DNA from: a virus
IMG/VR virus record: IMGVR_UViG_3300032006_000046
Span: 1 to 31,979 of that record
Reading direction: 5' to 3' (one strand)
DNA: 31,979 nucleotides
The position numbers and the translations under genes were made by a program. Numbering within the stretch: the first letter of the stretch is position 1; the number at the start of each line of letters is the position of its first letter. Below are positions 23,079 to 29,938 of the stretch, one piece after another. The notes beneath the pieces were generated by a model. It was not told the DNA's origin. It saw nothing but the letters and a program-made list of their open reading frames with translations, and ran no database searches.

Positions 23079-23138
23079 TCGAAAGGCTCCCGACCACGGG
23101 AGTCTCTGCGAGGATTGCCCACCTCGTACTGATGAGAT
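23078..23138 (+). ncRNA. Type II hammerhead ribozyme 2
   Basis: Stem II 5' strand ATC (23078-23080); GAAA (23081-23084); stem III of 8 pairs including A15.1-U16.1 and one G-T (GGCTCCC / GGGAGTC, loop GACCAC); C17 at 23106 with cleavage after it; stem I of 7 pairs (TGCGAGG / CCTCGTA, one G-T, loop 23114-23121); CTGATGA (23129-23135); stem II 3' strand GAT (23136-23138). Stem II has only 3 pairs (a fourth, T23076-A23139, needs a bulged A), so it is weaker than in ribozyme 1. The core is otherwise complete. It sits between a stop codon and the ribosome binding site of the amidotransferase gene. Confidence 0.88.
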
Positions 23139-23163
23139 AGGGCGAATATAAAGGAGGCACGAT

Positions 23164-24024
23164 ATGTGCGGAATAGGAAGTTTGGTTCTAGGAAAAAAAG
23201 AGCGGAGCGGAAAGGAACTCGCAAGAGTGAGGAATGACTTCTCCAATCTTATGGTAGCGACCCAAGTGAGAGGCAGACACGCCACGGGAGCATTCGTTGT
23301 TAACCCAGATGGCATCAGTTTCCACAAGTCGGATTTACCAGCAGACAAAATGGTGAAGACTGCTGGCTGGCAGAACCTAATGAAAACAATCACCAATGAG
23401 ACAGTAGCGGTTGTAGGTCATGTGAGATACGCCACTCACGGGTCGCCTTCAGACAACTCCAATAATCACCCGATAAAACAAGGAAACATTATCGGGGTAC
23501 ATAACGGAGTTCTGATGAATGACTGCGAACTCTGCGAGAAATATCCTTATGACGAGGAAGTTGATTCAGCGGCAATATTTTCCATGCTGAATATCAAGTC
23601 CGAAAAGAAAAGGTTGAACACCTCGATTATCGGAGATGCACTTCCTGAGTTGGAGGGAGATTTCGCCATCATAACTGCTGACACACGCAGACTCGATTCC
23701 ATATTTGTCGCAAGGGATGGGAGTCGCCCGATGGTTTATATAAAAGATGTCAAGAATCACTTGATTTGGCTTTCCTCTACTGGCGACATTCTGAGGAGCG
23801 GTCTAGGGGTGAAAACTCTCAAGCCCGTAATGCTTCCCGCATACAGCGTGGCAAGACTTGGCAGAAATCACGCTAGTCCCAAAACCCCAATCAAAGTTAC
23901 CCATTGGTACTACCCTCCAAGGTTCATAGAGATTCCGAAAGAGGACACGTCAGAGTACCAAGCGCAAGGAGAGTTCTCAACCTTCAAGCTATGGGATAGC
24001 GAGGAAGACGGAACAGCGAGATAA
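23164..24024 (+). CDS. Class II glutamine amidotransferase (Ntn hydrolase)
   Basis: 286 residues; start MCGIGSLV places the nucleophile Cys at position 2 after Met removal. ATG has AAAGGAGG upstream. Family motifs: RGRHATGAF (36-44), GHVRYATHG (85-93), VHNGVL (112-117) and EVDSAA (132-137). It releases ammonia from glutamine for a partner. No synthase or isomerase domain follows, so it should work with a separate ligase. The amidoligase encoded two genes upstream is the obvious partner, a combination known from other phages and bacteria. It is separated from it by the ribozyme-bounded gene pair. Confidence 0.9.
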   Translation: MCGIGSLVLGKKERSGKELARVRNDFSNLMVATQVRGRHATGAFVVNPDGISFHKSDLPADKMVKTAGWQNLMKTITNETVAVVGHVRYATHGSPSDNSNNHPIKQGNIIGVHNGVLMNDCELCEKYPYDEEVDSAAIFSMLNIKSEKKRLNTSIIGDALPELEGDFAIITADTRRLDSIFVARDGSRPMVYIKDVKNHLIWLSSTGDILRSGLGVKTLKPVMLPAYSVARLGRNHASPKTPIKVTHWYYPPRFIEIPKEDTSEYQAQGEFSTFKLWDSEEDGTAR

Positions 24025-24031
24025 ATAGGAA

Positions 24032-24054
24032 GGGGAGGGTGAATACCCCTCCCC
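24032..24054 (+). promoter_or_regulatory. Intergenic GGGGAGGG hairpin
   Basis: Eight-pair stem GGGGAGGG/CCCTCCCC with a 7-base loop, starting 7 bases after the amidotransferase stop. No T-run follows. The same arm sequence recurs in hairpins at 25557-25589 and 11338-11363, so it may be a common mRNA-stabilising or processing element of this phage. Confidence 0.65.
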
Positions 24055-24096
24055 CAACTATAAAACGGAAATACAGCCTTATAGGAGGGCAAGACA

Positions 24097-24378
24097 ATGA
24101 GTTCAACATTTACATATATGCCGTATCACCAGAGCCGAAAAGATTTACGCAGAGGGCTTTGTACAGGGTGCGGCAATAAATACTTAATCATTAAAAATGG
24201 AGCTGGTGGGGTTTTTCTAAAGTCAAGAAGAATCAGGGTCGCTAATGTTTATTACTCATACTGGTACAGAGAGAACACGGAGGGAACTCTTCAACAGATT
24301 TTTTATTCACCATGCTGTAAGTCCCCGATGGCTAGAACCCGCATAAGTGTCGGTGATGTTTTTAGGGTCATAGAATGA
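24097..24378 (+). CDS. Small zinc-binding protein, unknown function
   Basis: 93 residues; ATG with TATAGGAGGG upstream, in a leader nearly the same as that of the amidoligase gene (AGCC, ATAGGAGGGCAAGA). The protein has CTGCGNKYLIIKNG and later SPCCKSPMARTR, so four cysteines that could hold one zinc. The remainder is basic and beta-rich (RIRVANVYYSYWYREN). No family recognised. The next short ORF overlaps its stop as ATGA. Confidence 0.75.
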   Translation: MSSTFTYMPYHQSRKDLRRGLCTGCGNKYLIIKNGAGGVFLKSRRIRVANVYYSYWYRENTEGTLQQIFYSPCCKSPMARTRISVGDVFRVIE

Positions 24379-24485
24379 AGATAAAAATCAATCATCTGAA
24401 TCCCTATCGTGATAACTTTGGAACACGTTGGAAAGTTTTTGATTTTAGGGGCTTTACAAGATTAGTAGTCTGGACATATTTCTAG
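24375..24485 (+). CDS. Short basic protein (36 aa), coupled to upstream gene
   Basis: 36 residues, MKIKINHLNPYRDNFGTRWK then VFDFRGFTRLVVWTYF. The ATG overlaps the previous stop (ATGA) and has AGGG eight bases upstream. The pattern of basic and aromatic residues is not random-looking, but the frame is short and without family. It is followed by a structured non-coding stretch. Could be a real microprotein or a chance frame. Confidence 0.45.
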   Translation: MKIKINHLNPYRDNFGTRWKVFDFRGFTRLVVWTYF

Positions 24486-24490
24486 GGGTT

Positions 24491-24590
24491 AGGCTCAGAG
24501 CGGCAGGGGTTGGTCAAAACCTGGGTGGTGAAAATTCGCCACAATCGACCAGCCCCTGCGTCCCACGCCATGCGATTGTCTGAGCAATCG
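24491..24590 (+). ncRNA. Structured RNA with pseudoknot upstream of the 253-aa gene (candidate)
   Basis: The gap 24486-24617 has no gene but a clear fold. A 13-pair stem (24503-24515 with 24547-24559, one G-T) closes an inner 5-pair hairpin (TGGTG/CGCCA). Downstream is a hairpin CGATTG-TCTGAG-CAATCG (24573-24590). Its whole loop can pair with the upstream CTCAGA (24494-24499), with one more pair possible, giving a kissing/pseudoknot fold or two alternative states. It ends 13 bases before the ribosome binding site AAAGGAGG. The class is unknown; a translational switch is likely. Confidence 0.65.
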
Positions 24591-24617
24591 TAAATCTAAT
24601 AAAGGAGGTAAAAAACT

Positions 24618-25379
24618 ATGTGGAAAACGGTGCGTTCAACATCTACTACACAGGCACAGATAGTACGGCAGAAAGCCCAGAACTTGGATTGGGATGGAGA
24701 TGGGTTTGCTGTTGTCGTTGTAGACGGATTTACAACTATGCTTTTCTGGTCTGTAAAAGAGTTGTCGAAAAAGAAAAAGAAAAAAGCAAACAGAGACAAT
24801 GAGTCCCGTGTTAAAGAAATCTCAAAAGATACAGGTTCAACTATTGTTGTAGACGGACAAAGTCTCAAGAGAAGTGATTGGAAAGTTGCACCCTGTAAGC
24901 TCGGAGTGATATTAGAAAGCTACAACCGTCATGTGGGAAGTTGTGGCAAGTGTAAGGAAACCGTTGAGGATTCTCCCGTTAATATCAGGGCGGCAAAAGC
25001 TGTTGGGGGAGAACCCAGAACCCCTGCCCAAAGAGAACTTGATGAACAAGCACAAAAAGCAGATGACATCAATTCGATGGCAGAAGTTAAAACCGTCAGG
25101 GTCGCAGAAACTTATATGGAAAGGGGAGAAGAATTCTACAGGAACAAGGAGGTTCCCGTAGAGGAAGAAAGTCTGTCAGAAATGATTGACAGATTAGAAA
25201 CTGCCCTAACCCAGATTCACTCAAATAATTCAGTCAGCGAAAATAAACTGACAGAAATATTTGATGACCTGAAAGAATGGGTCAAAGGTCAGGATAAAAT
25301 TCAGAAAGAGTTGAAAGAACTCGATGCTGAAATTCAAAGATTGCAGATGCGTAAATCGCAGTTGCAACGTAGTGCATAA
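24618..25379 (+). CDS. Hypothetical protein with basic stretch and C-terminal coiled coil
   Basis: 253 residues; ATG with AAAGGAGG upstream. Residues ~24-50 form a beta-rich part (LDWDGDGFAVVVVDGFTTML), followed by a Lys run (~52-58). CGKC (109-112) may bind metal with another Cys. The C-terminal ~90 residues are a Glu/Lys/Leu-rich coiled coil (SEMIDRLETALTQIHS, LKELDAEIQRLQMRKSQLQ). No family known. The Lys run is encoded by A AAA AAG repeats that could cause slippage into the -1 frame, where a short truncated product would follow. This may be only a by-product of the Lys-rich sequence. Confidence 0.75.
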   Translation: MWKTVRSTSTTQAQIVRQKAQNLDWDGDGFAVVVVDGFTTMLFWSVKELSKKKKKKANRDNESRVKEISKDTGSTIVVDGQSLKRSDWKVAPCKLGVILESYNRHVGSCGKCKETVEDSPVNIRAAKAVGGEPRTPAQRELDEQAQKADDINSMAEVKTVRVAETYMERGEEFYRNKEVPVEEESLSEMIDRLETALTQIHSNNSVSENKLTEIFDDLKEWVKGQDKIQKELKELDAEIQRLQMRKSQLQRSA

Positions 25380-25524
25380 ATTGCCGCAAGGGGATAGAAC
25401 TCGCCGTGGTCAGTAGGTCATGTAAAAGCCACGTCAATAAGTCAGCGAAATCTGGTTGACCCTTTATATCTTTTGTTCCCCAAAAATCTCGTGAACTTGC
25501 AGAGTGATGTTACAGCGAGTGCGG

Positions 25525-25596
25525 CATAGGGTGTTTTTGGTGTCCACCCTATGGAACCCTCCCCGATAAGGAATTACCGAAGGGGAGGGAGACACC
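25525..25596 (+). ncRNA. H-type pseudoknot with inserted hairpin before the DUF932 gene (candidate)
   Basis: In the 249-base gene-free gap 25380-25628. Stem 1 is CATAGGGTG/CACCCTATG (25525-25533 with 25545-25553, 9 perfect pairs). The 3' part of its loop, GGTGTC (25539-25544), is complementary to GACACC (25591-25596). In between is an 8-pair hairpin CCCTCCCC/GGGGAGGG (25557-25564 with 25582-25589). This is an H-type pseudoknot with five T in loop 1 and a hairpin in loop 3. It lies 20 bases before the ribosome binding site of the DUF932 gene. The rest of the gap (25380-25520) shows no gene that I can support. Confidence 0.7.
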
Positions 25597-25628
25597 TATT
25601 CATAACAAGCCATATAGGAGGTTTTTCT

Positions 25629-26618
25629 ATGGCTATAAAAATCGGCAGAGATATTACTTCTGCCCAGACGGTCGAGGAGGCATTACGCCTTGCAGAATTA
25701 GATTGGACAGTTGAGAAGAATCAGACCTTTGCAAATCGGGCTTTATTCGGAAGTCTGAACTTGGTGCAATCTGAAAAGTTTGTTTCCATCATGAGGTCTG
25801 ATACAGGCGAGGAATTCGCTCACCCAACTACCCGCTATGAAGTGGTACAGAATTTGGACTCATTTAAGTGGGTTGAAAACCTTACTGCTGAAGGCGCAAC
25901 TTTCTGGAGGGCTGGTTCATTTCGTGGGGGTCGCAAAACCTTCATGATTGTGAAGTTGCCATTACCGCTCACCCTGTCTCAGGGTGACACTATTGAGAGG
26001 GCTGTAATCATTACAAGTTCTCACGATTCTTCATCTGGCATAAAAGCCAACTGGTTACCGTTCCGAATTGAGTGCAGTAATGTTATTGCTGCCGCTATCG
26101 CATCTGCCCCAATGGTCTTCAGACATACGGTGGCAGTACGCAATGGAATCTCTCCTGAATTAGCAAGGGAGATGTTATTCAACGCAGATGTGTTTTATGA
26201 CGCATTTTACAAACGGGCTAATGCCCTCTCTTCTGCTCCATTTACGGACGGAGATATGGAAACGCTGATAGATACTATCTTTCAGACAGAACGTGTCTCA
26301 AACAACCGTATAAGGCGGTCTAATGACTTTCTGTATGAATCTCTAATCCAGAACTTCAGGAACGGGAGGGAAACATACGGTTCCACAATGTGGGATGCGT
26401 ACAACGCAATCTGCGAATATCTCGATTACCAGAGACCCATTGGAAACAGAACTGAAACCTTTGGGGAAAGTGAAGATGGTGAAGTCAGAGATGAGAGGTA
26501 TTACAATTCGTTGGTATCTGCCAGCAGATATGGTGGGGTGAGAATTAGAAACAACACCATGGAATACCTCTCTGAAAGACTCACCGAATATGAGGGGTAC
26601 ATTCAATCAGGAGTTTAA
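25629..26618 (+). CDS. DUF932 phage/plasmid-like protein
   Basis: 329 residues from ATG 25629, which has ATAGGAGG 8 bases upstream; the longer reading frame would begin in the pseudoknot. Pattern of the DUF932 family: LAELDWTVEKNQTFA, HPTTRYEVVQN, FRGGRKTFMIVKLP, DTIERAVIITSSHDSSSGI and FRIECSNVIAAAIASA, with the C-terminal YESLIQNFRNGRETYGSTMWDAYNAI helix pair. The family is common on phages, plasmids and host accessory regions, near replication and recombination genes. Its activity is not established. Here it precedes a helix-turn-helix gene and the helicase. Confidence 0.88.
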   Translation: MAIKIGRDITSAQTVEEALRLAELDWTVEKNQTFANRALFGSLNLVQSEKFVSIMRSDTGEEFAHPTTRYEVVQNLDSFKWVENLTAEGATFWRAGSFRGGRKTFMIVKLPLPLTLSQGDTIERAVIITSSHDSSSGIKANWLPFRIECSNVIAAAIASAPMVFRHTVAVRNGISPELAREMLFNADVFYDAFYKRANALSSAPFTDGDMETLIDTIFQTERVSNNRIRRSNDFLYESLIQNFRNGRETYGSTMWDAYNAICEYLDYQRPIGNRTETFGESEDGEVRDERYYNSLVSASRYGGVRIRNNTMEYLSERLTEYEGYIQSGV

Positions 26619-26619
26619 T

Positions 26620-26868
26620 ATGACCAATTGGAAAGTTACCTCTCAGATGGTTTGGAAAACCGCCAAGGAGACCGCTCAGTCCCTTGGCGTTTCCAGACGC
26701 AGAGTTTGCCAGCTTGCAGAAGCTGGAAGGTTCGGTCCTAACGCCTACAAAAAATATGACAAGTCTGGAAATTACAACGGGGCATGGATGATTCCTTTTC
26801 CTAATGATTACCAGAAACGGTCAGAGGGTCGACCTAGAAAAGATGAGGAGATATTAGTAGAGTTATAA
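26620..26868 (+). CDS. Helix-turn-helix DNA-binding protein (excisionase/MerR-like)
   Basis: 82 residues from ATG 26620 (one base after the DUF932 stop, with AGGAG upstream); the longer frame starts inside DUF932. The segment TAKETAQSLGVSRRRVCQLA (residues ~14-33) is a helix-turn-helix, followed by EAGRFGPNAYK and a beta wing (GNYNGAWMIPFPN), as in excisionase/MerR-type winged proteins. The C-terminus is basic and Arg/Lys-rich. It may regulate the divergent operons or serve as a replication initiator accessory. No integrase is in the window, so excision is unlikely. Confidence 0.8.
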   Translation: MTNWKVTSQMVWKTAKETAQSLGVSRRRVCQLAEAGRFGPNAYKKYDKSGNYNGAWMIPFPNDYQKRSEGRPRKDEEILVEL

Positions 26869-26894
26869 ATCCACACCAAAAAAAGGAGGGTAAA

Positions 26895-27749
26895 GTGGAT
26901 AAGATAAAAGCACCTCTCATTGTAGAGGAAGTTACAGATGCTGGATGGCAAAGAAAAATTCGAGGGACTTGCGAGGCAATTTCCCCGACATATCCAGTTG
27001 GCAACATTTCGTTGTCGAAAGAATTGTATGACGGTCCCATTACCAAGGGGAAACAATATTTCTGTGTTTTTGAAGATACAGGGTTAAAGGACTCTGGAAA
27101 GGACGCAGACAAAACTTGGAATTACTGGTGGAAGGTCGCTGAATGGGATGTTGAAGATAGTGGGGATGATATCCCGTGGGGAGCAGAACCATCTGCACCC
27201 GCTAAATCAACCCCCTCTTCTCCCGTATTTGACGCAACAGCGGGACAGAGATATACGCAACTAGGGTTGAATGTTAGAACAGCCCTTATGCAAGCAGTCG
27301 ATATTCTGACAGTCAAGGGTGAATATCTGGGAACAGATAAAGGGCTAGAGGAAGTTGCCGATTCATTATTGGCATATATGAATTCTCGTATCTTTACAGA
27401 TTCTCCTCTCGCTGTGAATGCACTTGAGGCAGGAGCGGTTCCTGTATCGGTAGAAAAAAAGCCAGATGTTAATGAAGCCTTGTACACGGGAACTGTTACA
27501 GAAATCAAATCTTCTGAATGGTTTAGACCCGCAGAAATTGTTAACGGCAAAGAGTTTAAGACAGCGGCAACAACCAATGGCTTTGAACTCGATTGGGTTA
27601 TGCAGAAATTCCAAGAAATAGGAATCAGCAAATCTGCTGACTTTGTTAATGACGAAAGAGGCTCCTACCTTGACCTTCTTAATCTGCTAATTGATACAGC
27701 AGAAAAAGAGAACGTTGCGAAAGGGTTGCAAGACCTAGAGGAGATATAA
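26895..27749 (+). CDS. Hypothetical replication-region protein
   Basis: 284 residues, start GTG 26895 with AAAGGAGGG four bases upstream. The first ~95 residues look like an OB-like or beta domain (GWQRKIRGTCEAI, KGKQYFCVFEDTG, WNYWWKVAEW). A linker rich in Pro and Ser follows. The middle part (YTQLGLNVRTALMQAVDILT, residues ~115-140) and the C-terminal helices (FELDWVMQKFQEIG, YLDLLNLLIDTAEKE) are helical. Single-stranded DNA binding or helicase loading would fit the neighbours, but I recognise no family. Confidence 0.7.
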   Translation: MDKIKAPLIVEEVTDAGWQRKIRGTCEAISPTYPVGNISLSKELYDGPITKGKQYFCVFEDTGLKDSGKDADKTWNYWWKVAEWDVEDSGDDIPWGAEPSAPAKSTPSSPVFDATAGQRYTQLGLNVRTALMQAVDILTVKGEYLGTDKGLEEVADSLLAYMNSRIFTDSPLAVNALEAGAVPVSVEKKPDVNEALYTGTVTEIKSSEWFRPAEIVNGKEFKTAATTNGFELDWVMQKFQEIGISKSADFVNDERGSYLDLLNLLIDTAEKENVAKGLQDLEEI

Positions 27750-28052
27750 ATGTCAGCACCGCTATATTGCGGTGGTGATGGTTGTTCTCTTCATGATTAT
27801 TCAACCTCCCCTGCCTTCTGTGAGTTTCAATGGCAACTGACTAAAAAATCAGAACTGTCAGCAACACCACAGAGGACAGGGGAAACCTCTATTGAGAAAC
27901 TAGCGGAATCAATAGTCCACGCTGTTGAAAAAGTATTAACAGAGCGTGGGATAGGTAATTCCACTACTGATACCGCTTACGGCGGAAATAGAGGAGGAGA
28001 GACACCTTCTAAACCGTATCAAAACAAACGGAACGGAGGTATTTCTATATGA
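27750..28052 (+). CDS. Small hypothetical protein upstream of the helicase
   Basis: 100 residues; ATG follows the preceding stop directly (GAGGAG upstream) and its stop overlaps the helicase start as ATGA. The N-terminal part has Cys at positions 7, 12 and 24 and a His (LYCGGDGCSLHDY), possibly a zinc site. A helix (IEKLAESIVHAVEKVLTERG) follows, and a disordered Gly/Asn/Lys-rich tail. It may be a helicase accessory; nothing more can be read. Confidence 0.7.
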   Translation: MSAPLYCGGDGCSLHDYSTSPAFCEFQWQLTKKSELSATPQRTGETSIEKLAESIVHAVEKVLTERGIGNSTTDTAYGGNRGGETPSKPYQNKRNGGISI

Positions 28053-29317
28053 CACAGTTTGAATCAGCAATTCCCCCACAGAGACCTGAGGTATCTCAAT
28101 TGGGGGAGATTTATACATTGAAATGGCGTGACAAAGAAATTCAGATGCGGGTTGAAAGATTTGACACAGATACCCGAAAAAATGTCACGGCAGAAATCAC
28201 AGTTGAAGTTTTGGATACGCCTGTGGGGGAAGGGCATATTGCCAGAGGTCGTCAGGGACTCCTTTCAACCTTTAGAACCCTCATACAAGATTGCGTGGAT
28301 TTTGGTGGAGAGTTAATTTCCAATGAGGACTGGAGAATTATGTTCAAACAGTTGAGCAATGCAGTCCTCGATAAATACAGAATGGGAGAACCAGCAATCA
28401 ACCTTTCTCAAATGGGAGAAGTTGGAAAGAAACCATTCATCTTGGAGCCATTCATCTATGAGGGAAACCCCACGGTGATTTACGGCAGAGGTGGAGTGGG
28501 GAAATCTCTTTTCTGTTTATACCTCGCAGTCCTCTTACAAACAGGAACATCTCATAACAGGTTATCGGGTAAAAAGATGAATGTACTTTACCTCGATTAT
28601 GAGGCAGACCCAGATGAGTCAAAGTACAGGTCAAATATGATTGCCCACGGGCTTGAAATAGACCCCGACAGTATTGAGATTCATTACCGACATTGTTCTG
28701 TTCCTTTTCGGGAGGAGGCAGACGTTATTCAAAGAATTGTTATGGAGTTAGAAATTGGGTGTGTCGTCATAGACTCAGCAGTTCCCGCAGTTGGCGATGC
28801 CATAAGCGGAGAAGCCGTTTCCCAATTCTTCAATTCGGTGCGTTCCCTGTCTACATCAGAGAGGCAAGTGGCATCCCTCATAATTGGGCATACAACTAAG
28901 GCTCAAGAGGACAAAAACAGTAGTGGTCCATACGGAGCCGCTCATTGGAGAAATGGTCCAAGAACCGTCTGGCATTTTAAGGCAGACCAGAAACGAGGAG
29001 CGGACACGATAGATGTTCAGCTAATCCATGACAAAGTGAATCTGGATAAACTTCTTGCTCCAATCGGATTTCAAATCGAGTGGAGACAGGGAGCAATCCA
29101 TTTCCTCGACCTTGACGCAAGACGGCATAGTGTCTTTGGAAGACAGCAACATTTAGGAGATAGAATTGAGGTAGCACTAGAGGACAATAGTCATCTAGCA
29201 GAAGATGCCCTAGCAACCCTCCTAGATGCCCGTACAGAAGACATACGGACAGAACTCGATAGAGATACAAGATTTATTCAAAACACGCTAGGAGAATGGG
29301 AGTTAATGTCAATATAA
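28049..29317 (+). CDS. RepA-like replicative helicase (RecA-fold ATPase, AAA_25 type)
   Basis: 422 residues; ATG with ACGGAGG upstream. Residues ~140-330 form a RecA-like ATPase. Walker A is GRGGVGKS (146-153), LYLDYEAD (180-187) is the acidic strand, and Walker B is CVVIDSA (238-244). The sensor-like LIIGHTTK and SSGPYGAAHWRNGPRTVW follow, as in RepA/RSF1010-type hexameric helicases. N-terminal residues 1-110 may bind partners; the C-terminal ~70 residues are helical and acidic. It is the only replication enzyme recognised, so host polymerase must do synthesis. Confidence 0.87.
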   Translation: MTQFESAIPPQRPEVSQLGEIYTLKWRDKEIQMRVERFDTDTRKNVTAEITVEVLDTPVGEGHIARGRQGLLSTFRTLIQDCVDFGGELISNEDWRIMFKQLSNAVLDKYRMGEPAINLSQMGEVGKKPFILEPFIYEGNPTVIYGRGGVGKSLFCLYLAVLLQTGTSHNRLSGKKMNVLYLDYEADPDESKYRSNMIAHGLEIDPDSIEIHYRHCSVPFREEADVIQRIVMELEIGCVVIDSAVPAVGDAISGEAVSQFFNSVRSLSTSERQVASLIIGHTTKAQEDKNSSGPYGAAHWRNGPRTVWHFKADQKRGADTIDVQLIHDKVNLDKLLAPIGFQIEWRQGAIHFLDLDARRHSVFGRQQHLGDRIEVALEDNSHLAEDALATLLDARTEDIRTELDRDTRFIQNTLGEWELMSI

Positions 29318-29330
29318 AAGGAGGGCTGAA

Positions 29331-29702
29331 ATGACTCAGCTAACATTACGGAGCGCATTAGGGAAACCTGTTGCAACTTACGACCCACATTTCCGTGAAA
29401 TAAAAAAGACGGTTAGCGAGGAAGACCATATGCTGAGAACGCCACCAGCTTGGTCGTATGACACCAGCGTCATAAATACTGTTATTGAATATGAGAGAAG
29501 CCATAATAATCCAGCGATGGATGATGTTTGGTTTGTTATCAAAACAACAGATACCAAGAAAACCTATCAAGTTTCATGGAGAGTATTTATTGAGAACTCA
29601 TTCCGACATAATCGGGCTGGCTCTCAACTTGCTCTAACTCTTAATCATTGGAGTGTCTCAGGAGAGGATTTTGAGCAGTTATCCTTTGACTTGGATGTTT
29701 AA
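29331..29702 (+). CDS. Hypothetical early protein
   Basis: 123 residues; ATG with AAAGGAGGG upstream, 13 bases after the helicase. Has AWSYDTSVINTVIEYERS, then DDVWFVIKTTDTKKTYQVSW and ENSFRHNRAGSQLALTLNHW: a mixed alpha/beta protein with many aromatic residues. No family recognised. Its end overlaps the zinc-finger microprotein by 8 bases. Confidence 0.75.
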   Translation: MTQLTLRSALGKPVATYDPHFREIKKTVSEEDHMLRTPPAWSYDTSVINTVIEYERSHNNPAMDDVWFVIKTTDTKKTYQVSWRVFIENSFRHNRAGSQLALTLNHWSVSGEDFEQLSFDLDV

Positions 29703-29832
29703 GAGAAGGCGATGCGTTATGTGCAAAAAAATGTACGTTGGTCATGGGCATAACGCTGACCCGATTAAAAAAGGCTATTGCTGTAATTCTTGCAATGTTC
29801 TTGTACAGCAAAAAAGATTGAAAGACAGTTAG
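29695..29832 (+). CDS. Zinc-finger microprotein (45 aa), widespread phage type
   Basis: 45 residues from ATG 29695, overlapping the previous gene by 8 bases; a later ATG (29719) would cut off the first Cys. Sequence MFKRRRCVMCKKMYVGHGHN, then ADPIKKGYCCNSCNVLVQQK: CxxC, GHGHNA(D/E)P(I/V)KxG and CCxxCN. This is a small zinc-finger type found in very many phages (GHNAxPVxxGxCCxxCN). The function is unknown; nucleic acid binding is likely. It is the last gene before the terminator. No strong ribosome binding site, so it is probably coupled. Confidence 0.82.
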   Translation: MFKRRRCVMCKKMYVGHGHNADPIKKGYCCNSCNVLVQQKRLKDS

Positions 29833-29839
29833 AACATTT

Positions 29840-29887
29840 GAGGGGACATCTCGTAGACCCAATGCGAGATGTCCCCTCTTTTTTTTT
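29840..29887 (+). terminator. Rho-independent terminator of the early operon
   Basis: A 14-pair perfect stem (GAGGGGACATCTCG / CGAGATGTCCCCTC, 29840-29853 with 29865-29878) with an 11-base loop, followed by a long T-run (29877-29887), and by a second T-run shortly after. Clear terminator for rightward transcription. In the leftward direction no T-run follows. Confidence 0.95.
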
Positions 29888-29938
29888 GTCTTTTTTTGGA
29901 CAGGGGAGAGGATTAACAATTTAGTTTATAAAGGAGGG

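Noticed and set aside
24620-24802. GTG-started 60-codon frame overlapping the 253-residue gene
   Set aside because: The ribosome binding site serves the ATG two bases before. The 253-residue frame has better coding character. The -1 slip at the A-rich Lys run would give only a truncated product.
25525-25596. HDV-like ribozyme
   Set aside because: Order of P1, P2, P4 is similar, but the P3 hairpin and the catalytic C region are missing, so it is listed only as a pseudoknot.
26620-26868. Excisionase with a lysogenic life cycle
   Set aside because: The helix-turn-helix is excisionase-like, but no integrase, repressor or attachment site is seen.
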